Positions 56,224 through 64,000 of a stretch of 64,000 bases of DNA are shown here, in pieces. The notes beneath the pieces are model-generated. The model saw only the letters and a program-made list of their open reading frames with translations, was not told the origin of the DNA and searched no databases. The stretch is from Bacteroidota bacterium. Its GTDB lineage: Bacteria; Bacteroidota; Bacteroidia; Bacteroidales; CAIXZF01. The stretch lies in NCBI GenBank assembly GCA_022709385.1, contig JAKLIX010000003.1:1-64000 (forward strand), in the 5' to 3' direction. The position numbers and the translations under genes were made by a program. Every line of letters starts with the position of its first letter. Position 1 is the first letter of the stretch.

Positions 56224-59124
56224 TCAGAATGAATAGGAAACACCGAGGGAATAACCGGTACCCGGGATCCAGGAACGGATTTCCTGGTCGCGGCTGACTG
56301 ATCCTTCCCCTGCTTTTTCGTACTCGACTATCTGCTTGTAAAGGACCTTTTCGTTGAGGATGTCTTTAACCCCTCCCTTGATCTGCCAGTGTTCACCAAT
56401 CCGCTTCGAGAAAGTGAAATCCAGCAGGTTTCGCGGCATCTCGAAAATATCGGGCTTCTCCGGCGTACCCACTATCATGATCCGCTTTCCGATGATGTTG
56501 TATAGCAGGCTGAACATCCACTTATTCCTGTCGTTCTGATAATACAAGCCTGCATTGACAATATATGGCGATTGTCCCTGCATGGGTCTCTTTTTACTCC
56601 TCACGTAGGCTGCTTCGGAAACCACTTCACTGTTGATCACCGAAGTGTTGAATACCAGAGTGAAATCCTTGAAATACCTCAGAAAATCGGGGCGGAGCTT
56701 CCATTGGCTGAATGATTTCCTGATATCTATTTCAACCCCTAATGCTTTGGCTTCTTTCGAGTTGACGAAAACAAAGTCCCATCCGTTACTGGCTGGGAAA
56801 AAGTTCATCTCGATCGGATTGGTGAACTTCTTGTAAAAAGCACCGATAGTAAGCATTTCAGAAACAGTCGGGTACCACTCGAATCGAAGGTCAAGGTTGT
56901 GGACATAGGCGTTTTTCAGCGAATCGTTACCGTAAATGGTGGCAGAAAGTTCAAAGTCGTAAAACGAATAAGGTGCGATCTCCCTGAATTCCGGCCTGTT
57001 TACCGTCAATCCGTAAGCAAGGCGTAAAAGGCTCTTATCAGTGAGATTGTAACTCAGGTTAGCCGAGGGAAAGAAATTCAGGGTGTCTTTTTTGATATTC
57101 GGGGTGATGGTATCGGTGATAGCTTGGAAATCACTGAGATGTTGGTTATTTTGCTCAGCTCTTATACCTGCATACAGGTTAAAATTCCTCAGAACCGGGA
57201 CTTTCACTCCAATATAGGCGGCGAATAATTCATTTTCAGCATGATAAGAATATTCCGGGCGGGTATCTTCGATCAGTTTAAGGCCCTGGGTGAAATTAAA
57301 ATTCGAATCATCGTAGATGCTGTCGATGGACTGGGTGAAGATACGCTGATCGAACTGAGACATGGGAACGGCTCTTGCGATCCCGAAGCTCCGGATATCA
57401 AAGTTCCGGTCTTTTCTTTCAAGATAAATGCCTGCCTTCAATTCCGGGACAAAGTCGCCGAAATAAAATTTCCGGGACAGGTTCGCGCCGGCCACATATA
57501 TTTTTTCTCTTGTGCTGATAAACAGTCTGCCGTTTGATTCCGTGTTCACCGTGGCTGCGTAGTCAAGTTTATAGGGAGTGAAGGTGGTGTCTCCGTTCTC
57601 ATCAATCAGCATGGTGGAATAGGTGTAAATACGGCGGATATCAGGTTCGAGTTTGGTGGCAAAGGAATAACCCAGGGTCCAGTCGATGCTGGTCTTCTCA
57701 TTTTCGGTTTTATGGGTTCCCGAGATCTGTCCGGAATAGGTGGTTCTGCTGCGGTAACCCAGCTCATAGCTTTTCACAAGATTTCCGGTCCGGTAGTAAT
57801 CGATTCCTTCCCTCAGGGTGGTTCTGGTTTTTCCCGCCTGGTTCAGAAGGTTCCTGAATTCCAAGGTGTTTCTTCCCCTGACGAAGCTCCAGTTGTGGAT
57901 GAAGCCGATATTGGCACTCTGGTTGTATTGTTTGTCGCGGTAATCATACACATACACACTGACATTTTTAATGGTATCAAACACTTCATAGGCAGCACGG
58001 TGTATTTCATCCGTATTGTAAGAATTACTGTAGTTGAGAGAGGTAATATTCCCGACCTCCCACTTACTCAGTTGGAAACGCCTAACCAGGTCGAAGGAGA
58101 ACCTGTGATTGAGCGGGGCAGTCATTTTGGAGGAAGCCGACGTGTTGCTGAAAGACCGGGCAATTTCTTCCAGTCTCATCTTGCGGGCTGCAATGACCTC
58201 GGCAGGGGTTCCGTCGGAAAAGTCCTGCAGGGTATATAACATCTCTTCCGTACCAGGCATCCCGTCGGGAAGACTTCTTGTCCCGTCATCAAAACCCAGC
58301 CAGTCGGTTTTCCCGCCCGGGTAGCGGTAAAGATCCTTCAAGGTGGTTCCTGTCTGAAAGCCGGCACCGTAACTCACATTGACCGCGTTTTTTTCCGGCA
58401 GGTTTTTCGTGAAGACCTGAATGGCAGCTCCGGCAAAATCGGCCTGTAATTCAGGGGCAGGCGTTTTAAAAACAAGGATCCTGTCCAGCATGGAACTGGG
58501 GATCACATCGAAACTGAATGCTTTCACATCACTTTCAGAACTGGGTGCTGCCGTGGCATTTAACCAGACGGTATTGTACCGTTCAATCAAGCCCCTGACC
58601 ACCACAAAACGACCATCGATAATGGTAATCCCGGGAACCCTGCGGATCACTTCGGAGGCGTCTTTATCCTGGGATTTTACGATTTGCTGGCTCGAGATGG
58701 CACTTACCACCAGGTTGCTGGACTTAATGGCGCTGATGGCAGAGATTTCCGAATCGGTTTTTCTTCTTTCGGTAATGGTAACTCCCTGGATGGCAGTAAC
58801 TTCCTCCTCCATTAAAGGATTCAGTACCACGGGTTTATCAGCGCTCACCTTCACATCTTCGTACAATATTGTTTTATATGAGATGAAAGATATACTGATG
58901 TCGTATTTGCCTGCAGGGATGTTTTTCAGGGAAAAAGCACCGTTGATGTCGGAAGTAACACCCAGGGAGGTTCCCTTGATCAGAATATTTGCACCGATAA
59001 TGGTTTCGTTGGTCTTTTTATCGCGCACCACACCTTTGACCTCCCCCTTCTGGGCGATGGATACCATAGGTCCCAGCAAAAAAAGACTTATTGCCAAATA
59101 TTTGACAGTGAGTTTTTTAATCAT
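56224..59124 (-). CDS. TonB-dependent receptor with CarboxypepD-like N domain
   Basis: A 966-residue outer-membrane receptor. Signal peptide to about residue 25; CarboxypepD_reg-like domain at 28-115 (GVVRDKKTNETIIGANILIK, GKYDISISFISYKT); plug at about 130-245 (QDKDASEVIRRVPGITIIDG, RILVFKTPAPELQADFAGAA); the rest is a 22-strand-type barrel ending in the aromatic YSLGVSYSF. It imports an unknown ligand. There is no SusD partner. It heads a same-strand series of T9SS genes (56071 to 48710), which suggests joint expression, although each gene has 80-220 bp before it. Confidence 0.9.
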   Translation of the reverse strand: MIKKLTVKYLAISLFLLGPMVSIAQKGEVKGVVRDKKTNETIIGANILIKGTSLGVTSDINGAFSLKNIPAGKYDISISFISYKTILYEDVKVSADKPVVLNPLMEEEVTAIQGVTITERRKTDSEISAISAIKSSNLVVSAISSQQIVKSQDKDASEVIRRVPGITIIDGRFVVVRGLIERYNTVWLNATAAPSSESDVKAFSFDVIPSSMLDRILVFKTPAPELQADFAGAAIQVFTKNLPEKNAVNVSYGAGFQTGTTLKDLYRYPGGKTDWLGFDDGTRSLPDGMPGTEEMLYTLQDFSDGTPAEVIAARKMRLEEIARSFSNTSASSKMTAPLNHRFSFDLVRRFQLSKWEVGNITSLNYSNSYNTDEIHRAAYEVFDTIKNVSVYVYDYRDKQYNQSANIGFIHNWSFVRGRNTLEFRNLLNQAGKTRTTLREGIDYYRTGNLVKSYELGYRSRTTYSGQISGTHKTENEKTSIDWTLGYSFATKLEPDIRRIYTYSTMLIDENGDTTFTPYKLDYAATVNTESNGRLFISTREKIYVAGANLSRKFYFGDFVPELKAGIYLERKDRNFDIRSFGIARAVPMSQFDQRIFTQSIDSIYDDSNFNFTQGLKLIEDTRPEYSYHAENELFAAYIGVKVPVLRNFNLYAGIRAEQNNQHLSDFQAITDTITPNIKKDTLNFFPSANLSYNLTDKSLLRLAYGLTVNRPEFREIAPYSFYDFELSATIYGNDSLKNAYVHNLDLRFEWYPTVSEMLTIGAFYKKFTNPIEMNFFPASNGWDFVFVNSKEAKALGVEIDIRKSFSQWKLRPDFLRYFKDFTLVFNTSVINSEVVSEAAYVRSKKRPMQGQSPYIVNAGLYYQNDRNKWMFSLLYNIIGKRIMIVGTPEKPDIFEMPRNLLDFTFSKRIGEHWQIKGGVKDILNEKVLYKQIVEYEKAGEGSVSRDQEIRSWIPGTGYSLGVSYSF

Positions 59125-59211
59125 ATAATTTACAGTAAATTACGGCTGCAAAGGTCTGAAGATAACAGCCAGGGGAAGTTGTGGCAGTTTTAATTCTGCG
59201 TTAAGTTATCG

Positions 59212-59973
59212 TTAACGGAACGTTTGAAGTGACACATCGTTTCCATCGAACACGGCAAAGGAAAAATGCGTGATCCAGTCGCCGAGAATGATACACCTGC
59301 TGTGCGCGTTCAATGGGTAATCGACCGGCTGATGCCGGTGTCCGAGGATATAATAATCGATGCCTGGGTTCTTTTTGATATGTTCCATACAGAATTTCAC
59401 GAGTCTTTCGTCGCCTGCCTGCTTACCGGCATCCATGCGGCCTTCGCTGGCCAGGTTGGCCAGGCGGCTTTTCCGTGAGAAGTACAGTCCCATCCGGGTT
59501 CCCAGATCGGGGTGCAGCCAGCGGAACAACCACTGGTTTACAGGATTGGCAAATACGGCTTTGAGTAATTTGTAGCCATAATCCCCGGGGCCATAGCCAT
59601 CGCCATGGCTCAGGTAAAAGGTCTTTTCTCCGAAGCGGCAGATTTCGGGGTGGCGGTGAAGCACCAGGCCAGTTTCCTGCCTGAGATAGTCAAATGCCCA
59701 AACATCATGATTACCCCTGAAAAGATGAATGGGAATTCCCGCATCGGTCAGAGCTGCAAGCTTCCCGAGAAGACGGACAAATCCCTTAGGGACCACGGTT
59801 TTATATTCGAACCAGAAATCGAAAACATCTCCCATGAGATAAATTTCACTAGCATGTTCCGCAATACTGTCAAGCCAGTCGATCAGCAATTTTTCCCTGA
59901 CAAGACTTTTTTCCCTGTCAGGTATCCCGAAATGAAAATCGGAGGCGAAGTAGATATGGTTGCGGGAGTTCAT
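59212..59973 (-). CDS. lpxH: UDP-2,3-diacylglucosamine diphosphatase
   Basis: A 253-residue metallophosphoesterase that releases lipid X in lipid A synthesis. Metal-binding DFHFG (residue 12), GDVFDFW (near 48), GNHD (near 85), SHGDGYGPGDYG (near 125) and GHRHQP (near 210). The ATG at 59973 is chosen because it begins 4 bp after the preceding stop and gives the typical NHIYFASDFHFG start; the frame is open further upstream inside that gene. Cytosolic, membrane-associated. Confidence 0.92.
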   Translation of the reverse strand: MNSRNHIYFASDFHFGIPDREKSLVREKLLIDWLDSIAEHASEIYLMGDVFDFWFEYKTVVPKGFVRLLGKLAALTDAGIPIHLFRGNHDVWAFDYLRQETGLVLHRHPEICRFGEKTFYLSHGDGYGPGDYGYKLLKAVFANPVNQWLFRWLHPDLGTRMGLYFSRKSRLANLASEGRMDAGKQAGDERLVKFCMEHIKKNPGIDYYILGHRHQPVDYPLNAHSRCIILGDWITHFSFAVFDGNDVSLQTFR

Positions 59974-59977
59974 GGAT

Positions 59978-61165
59978 TCATAAATTGGAGATGCTGATGA
60001 GTTCATCCCATTGTTTCGATTTGCCAAGTATTTTACCTTCCGGATCGATCAGGAAATACACGGGTAATTCTGTATCAAGGGCGTATAGGGGCAATAAAGG
60101 CGATTGTTTTCCCTGGGTGTCCGTCAGGTTGATCCAGGGCAGGGCATCCAGTTTTACGGCTGCTTCCCATAAATCCCTGTTCTCATCCAGTGAAACGGCA
60201 AGGATCTCTGTATTCCCGGCTTTGAGGGAAGGGTAACGGCCTTTCAGTTCCTGATGGTCTTTTCTTGCCCTGGCACTGGTGATTGTCCAGAAATACAGCA
60301 ACACCTGTTTTCCCCTGAAGGATTCCAGTTTCACAATATTCCCTTTGATGTCGGGAAGGTTGAAAAGGGGTGCTTCCTGCCCCGGCGCAAGTCTTTCTTC
60401 CGCCAGCATTTTTTCCGCCATCTTCCGTTTATGCCGGCTTAAACGTTCATGATGACTGATGGCGTGCTTGTTGCCGGCATGTTGCTGCATCAGGCAACTG
60501 TCAATGAATTCAAATAATTGAAGATCTGTTTCTTCAGAAAAAATCACCTTCGGGCCGAAACGTTGATTCAGAAGGAATACTCCTGCAATTGAGCCGCAAT
60601 CAGATCTGACCAGGCGCTCCACAAAATGTTTCTGGTCGCGGTAGATTTGGTAATAGGTCGAGTCGAGCAACTTCCGTTTACCGGCAAAATCATCCCGGTA
60701 TCTGGCTGCGAGGAAATCCTTGCGCAGCGAATCTATCTTCGCCAGGTTTGAAGCCGTATGGTCGAAATATTGCTTCAGAAGCAAAGAACCCGGTGAACCT
60801 TTCACTTCCCATGATTTCTGCCACTTTTTCCCGTCAGCGAACAGACTCACCTGCTCACCCGGGCTCAATAAAAGTGTGATATACTGTTGAGATTTGGCAT
60901 TGAGCAGGTAAAATCCTGAGGTTCCCGGATCCAGGCGGAAGGTGTGCCGTCCGGTTTTTCTGACATCAAAGGAATCGATCAGCCGGATAGTGCCGGTTTC
61001 GAGTTCGCTCAGGTATATCCATTTCAGGCCCAGGGTATTGGATAAGTTAACCTGCAGCAGGATATCCTCCCTGATCTTTGGCTCACGGGGTTCGCAGGAA
61101 AAAAGCAGAAGAACAGGGATAGCGAAAAGCGGAATGAATCTGCAGGAAAGAGGGTTTCGTGTCAT
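59978..61165 (-). CDS. TlpA-like thioredoxin-fold lipoprotein lacking the CXXC pair
   Basis: A 395-residue lipoprotein: signal with lipobox LLLFSC, then an N-terminal beta-rich DUF4369-like region (residues 30-130), a helical middle (LKQYFDHTASNLAKIDSLRK) and a C-terminal thioredoxin fold (APGQEAPLFNLPDIKGNIVK, GKQVLLYFWTITSARARKD). Where redox members have FWASWCPPCR, this one has FWTITSARARKD, so both cysteines are gone and it cannot be a disulfide reductase. The fold is otherwise intact (LPVYFLIDPEGKILGK). The ATG at 61165 gives the lipoprotein signal. It is translated just before lpxH. Confidence 0.85.
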   Translation of the reverse strand: MTRNPLSCRFIPLFAIPVLLLFSCEPREPKIREDILLQVNLSNTLGLKWIYLSELETGTIRLIDSFDVRKTGRHTFRLDPGTSGFYLLNAKSQQYITLLLSPGEQVSLFADGKKWQKSWEVKGSPGSLLLKQYFDHTASNLAKIDSLRKDFLAARYRDDFAGKRKLLDSTYYQIYRDQKHFVERLVRSDCGSIAGVFLLNQRFGPKVIFSEETDLQLFEFIDSCLMQQHAGNKHAISHHERLSRHKRKMAEKMLAEERLAPGQEAPLFNLPDIKGNIVKLESFRGKQVLLYFWTITSARARKDHQELKGRYPSLKAGNTEILAVSLDENRDLWEAAVKLDALPWINLTDTQGKQSPLLPLYALDTELPVYFLIDPEGKILGKSKQWDELISISNL

Positions 61166-61318
61166 GGTACAGCTGCTGGTTTTCAGCCCGGGTGCCGGCA
61201 ATGCCCGTGCTTGATTGCAAAGGTAAGCAGACACAGTCAAATTCATGTTTTTTTGAGCAATAAATCGGCAGATGGGCGTATGGGCGGGCCGGTGTTCTGG
61301 CAGGGCAGGACGCAATCG

Positions 61319-63379
61319 TCAGAGATTGTACTGCAATTGCACGGCAAGGGTGGTCCTGCTGTTGCCCTTGCTTTCCTCGGCACCGCTGCCCAGTTTCACC
61401 TTGTCCGGATAAGTGATACGGCTGAGTTTGAGACGCATCTTCAGTGAAGGGTTCAACGATATTTGCATTACTCCCAGCAGCTGCCAGCCCCTGTACATAA
61501 ACATTCCGATGGTGATACTGCGGTACAGGTCGTCTTCCCAGGCGTATATACGGTCGGCGTAAGTATCAGTATCAAACAAAGAGATGCTGCATATCATCTT
61601 CATGTTCTTGTTGATCTGACTGATCGCCAGCTTCTGGCTGATCAGAAAACCCCTTCCGATGCCGTTCTGCCTGCGTAACTGGTAATGACAAAGTATCTCA
61701 TAATCACACATTTTACTTATTTGTAGTTGTGTTTTGATTTTGAAAAAAAAGCGATGGTTGGCAATCAGGGTATCAGTGGGAGTGTTTCCAGCCAGGTCGG
61801 AATGATCATCGGACCATCCTGCCGAGAGGTCAAGCCTGCAGCCTCCGGGCAGGCGGGCATGGAGGAATACATTTCGTTTCAGGGAAGGAAGCGGCAGGGA
61901 AACATTGTACCGTAACCACCGGTAATCGTTGTAATCGACGTAGAGACCGGCGTCCATCCGGCGGTTCAGGATGATGTTCAGCGTGGCACGTGGACGGATC
62001 AGCGGCATACCATATATATTATTACAGATGGCGGATGCCTGGGGATTCGACCATCCTGCCGGGAACATGCAAAGGGAGAAGGAGATGGAAAGCCGTGGTT
62101 CGGGGGTGCAGTTGAATCCGGCCGTCATGGCAGGACCAATGCCTTCTTTCAGGCTGACTTCACCGAAGACCCTTATTTTTCGCAGGAATAACTGCCAGTC
62201 GAAACCGTAAAAAACCATACGGGAGTTTGTATCCTGGAAAAGCCTGTAAGCTTTGTGCGAAGGAATCAGCAATCCTTCCGTCTGATGATACAGCACGCTG
62301 AAGCCGGTCCTCCACAATTCTCCCCCCCCCGACAGGTGCAGGCCTGCATTCCGTTCAATGATCCTGCCTTTGTTCATGACCTCAGAAACAGTTCTGTGGT
62401 AATTGCTTTCGCCCAGGCTGGTGTAAAACAAATGATCAGGGTTTTCAGCATTGGTGTCAGTTCCTGCATCCCTTTTTCTTTGAGAAAGGAAGACTGACAG
62501 GGTGATCCCCTGCGCCAGAAGGCTCAGCCCTGCTCCTCGGAATGCCGTATGGCTGCCCTGGCTCAATAGCGGGTAGAGACCTCTTGACTGGAATCTGAAA
62601 TCGGATGCCTGGTTACCGCTGCCGGAATAGCTGCCCAGGGTCAGGCCCTGGCCGGCCGAGAAACCGAAATTTCCTATCACGGCCTTTTTCAGACTCCCGA
62701 TATCCTGTATTGCCACGTATGATGCCTTGTCGTCGAAGTTCAGCGGTTGCTTTTCATCCGGACCCGATTCTCCCGGATCTTTTCTGAGGGCAACGGCTGC
62801 AGTGAAGTTTTTGCCAAAACCAAACTTCAGGTTGGCTTTGTATTGATTTGCATCGCCCTGGTATTGTTGTGAAGCCGGGATGACGGCGGTATCATTACAG
62901 TAACCTGCCTTTTTTTCCAACACCCTGCGGCACGATAGCAGGATTTCCGCGTGTGGCCTTTGAATTGCGTTTTTTATATTGGCAATCAAACTGCTTTGTG
63001 GTCTGAGGCAAACAAAGGGAAGCAGTTTCCCTGCCATTTCCCTGTTGATACCGCCAACGGCTGCAAGTTCATACAGGCTCAGCATCGGACCGAAATCCAG
63101 CATATACCGGTAAATGGAATCGGCTGCCTCCCGGCTGATAAGGCTAAGCCGCAACAGATCAAGCGGGTCGCGGACAGCCAGGTTCACGGGATGGTTTTGT
63201 AAATCCTGCTCCAGGTCATCCAGGGAAGAGAAATCGGAATCCATATCATGATCAGGATCCTGACCATGATTGTTGTCAAAATAACTCCGCCAGTCCACAC
63301 CCTCCTGACCGGCAGGTAGGTTTTGCCCGCTAAGCATGGTGGCCAGGGCAGTCAGCATGATGATGCATAAGGTTTTCAC
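61319..63379 (-). CDS. Helix-hairpin-helix protein with beta-barrel-like C terminus
   Basis: A 686-residue exported protein. Signal peptide MKTLCIIMLTALATMLSGQ. Residues 55-135 carry two helix-hairpin-helix units (LNLAVRDPLDLLRLSLI-type and YELAAVGGINREMAGKLLPF), resembling ComEA-like DNA-binding repeats. Residues 145-686 are rich in alternating strands with aromatic ends (ANLKFGFGKNFTAAVALRKD, GFSAGQGLTLGSYSGSGN), like an outer-membrane barrel. This combination is frequent in Bacteroidota; whether it touches DNA is not known. It begins with GTG overlapping the stop of the next gene (GTGA). Confidence 0.75.
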   Translation of the reverse strand: MKTLCIIMLTALATMLSGQNLPAGQEGVDWRSYFDNNHGQDPDHDMDSDFSSLDDLEQDLQNHPVNLAVRDPLDLLRLSLISREAADSIYRYMLDFGPMLSLYELAAVGGINREMAGKLLPFVCLRPQSSLIANIKNAIQRPHAEILLSCRRVLEKKAGYCNDTAVIPASQQYQGDANQYKANLKFGFGKNFTAAVALRKDPGESGPDEKQPLNFDDKASYVAIQDIGSLKKAVIGNFGFSAGQGLTLGSYSGSGNQASDFRFQSRGLYPLLSQGSHTAFRGAGLSLLAQGITLSVFLSQRKRDAGTDTNAENPDHLFYTSLGESNYHRTVSEVMNKGRIIERNAGLHLSGGGELWRTGFSVLYHQTEGLLIPSHKAYRLFQDTNSRMVFYGFDWQLFLRKIRVFGEVSLKEGIGPAMTAGFNCTPEPRLSISFSLCMFPAGWSNPQASAICNNIYGMPLIRPRATLNIILNRRMDAGLYVDYNDYRWLRYNVSLPLPSLKRNVFLHARLPGGCRLDLSAGWSDDHSDLAGNTPTDTLIANHRFFFKIKTQLQISKMCDYEILCHYQLRRQNGIGRGFLISQKLAISQINKNMKMICSISLFDTDTYADRIYAWEDDLYRSITIGMFMYRGWQLLGVMQISLNPSLKMRLKLSRITYPDKVKLGSGAEESKGNSRTTLAVQLQYNL

Positions 63380-64000
63380 TTTTTTCCCGGTGTGAATAGC
63401 AATGCAAGCGAGGGTGAAAAGCCCAGCAGGGATTGGTAGGAAGTCTCAATCTGGACCATATATTTCCCTTTTTCCCAGCCAAAGCCGAGCAGGCTGTTCG
63501 ACGGACCCAGTCCCATGCGGCCCTGGCAGAAAAGCCCTGATGGAAACCGGCATTGGATACCCAGCTTTGCCCTCGGCTGCAGCGCCTCCGATTTCTCCAC
63601 TTCCCCGTATAGTAAGAGATTTCCGGATAATTTCCACCCGAAGGCCCATGCTGAGGAAAAAACGAAAGCTTTTTCAGGGTAAAGCGCAGGCATCCGCAAA
63701 AAGGAAATACTTGCCCCTGTTATCCAGTCCTTCCCGGCAGCATACTGAAAGCCTGCCACCGCTCCAGTCCCTGATGCCTGGCCATAGTTTTCGCCAATGC
63801 AAAGATGGTCGTAAAGCAGCCGGATACCTGCATGCAGCCCCCTGGACATCCTTGCGGCATAACCAAGCATGATGTACTGGTGTTTGAATAACTGCCGGCC
63901 TGACTGCTGGGCAAGGATACTCAGCATTCCTTTTCCTGCCGGGATCAGTGCAGCCACTCCCCCTGCTGCAAGATCCTTTATCATAAACCGATCAGCACAG
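63376..64000 (-). CDS. Outer-membrane-type protein, C-terminal part (cut by window edge)
   Basis: The frame runs off the right edge; at least 208 codons are visible, with an internal Met at 63984. The seen part is strand-rich with Gly and aromatic residues (GLHAGIRLLYDHLCIGENYG, VFSSAWAFGWKLSGNLLLYG) and ends SLALLFTPGKK. It is probably a barrel-like protein coupled to the helix-hairpin-helix gene (GTGA overlap), an arrangement in which the two may form one outer-membrane system. The start and family cannot be assigned here. Confidence 0.6.
   Translation of the reverse strand, partial: CADRFMIKDLAAGGVAALIPAGKGMLSILAQQSGRQLFKHQYIMLGYAARMSRGLHAGIRLLYDHLCIGENYGQASGTGAVAGFQYAAGKDWITGASISFLRMPALYPEKAFVFSSAWAFGWKLSGNLLLYGEVEKSEALQPRAKLGIQCRFPSGLFCQGRMGLGPSNSLLGFGWEKGKYMVQIETSYQSLLGFSPSLALLFTPGKK

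Overview
The window looks like a Bacteroidota chromosome, probably from a Bacteroidales- or Marinilabiliales-like environmental or anaerobic lineage. The evidence is five or six secreted proteins ending in type IX secretion (T9SS) sorting domains, a CarboxypepD-type TonB receptor, short lipoproteins with SCKK/SCEK lipoboxes, IS91-type elements with a companion integrase, and TAnnTTTG -7 promoter boxes. No rRNA, tRNA or CRISPR array was found.

Region 1 (1-11,600) is accessory DNA. It is visibly AT-rich apart from two related IS91-like elements. It reads as an integron gene-cassette array without a recognisable integron integrase. Five imperfect palindromes bounded by AAC...GTT (about 636-765, 1802-1856, 4278-4397, 6655-6780, 7664-7790) lie downstream of or around the cargo. 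For three cassettes the first bases after the upstream GTT are the reverse complement of the left end of the cassette's own palindrome, which is the signature of integron cassettes. Cargo: a RhuM-Fic protein, an IS91-like transposase plus integrase, a membrane protein, a FISUMP protein, a DHFR-like reductase, a 58-residue membrane protein and a VanZ-like protein. Interspersed are about 105-bp dispersed repeats of two sequence subfamilies that share one fold: two hairpins whose loops can pair. One copy has landed inside the integrase gene with an apparent TA duplication. Region 1 ends with IS3/IS4 debris, three lipoprotein genes (one a haem-motif cytochrome P460) and more repeats.

Region 2 (11,650-29,060) is core genome: sufBCDS-sufE-sufT-like-dxs (Fe-S cluster assembly linked to isoprenoid precursor synthesis), an APC amino-acid permease with a TSUP carrier, then on the minus strand rplU-rpmA, serS, a lipoprotein, a TPR protein and ksgA. 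An aldehyde dehydrogenase is divergent from rplU.

Region 3 (29,060-44,610): T9SS cargo proteins, a large sortilin-like propeller protein, a REP-type (RAYT) transposase surrounded by paired ATGTGnCACAT palindromes, a YgiQ-type radical SAM protein, mtnA and two M20 peptidases.

Region 4 (44,610-64,000): a gliding-motility-type (T9SS type B) giant protein, gap, and a same-strand set of TonB receptor, 1227-aa repeat protein with a dockerin-like module, triple cohesin-like protein and single-unit repeat protein. It ends with tlpA-like, lpxH, a helix-hairpin-helix/barrel protein and a truncated outer-membrane-type gene at the edge.
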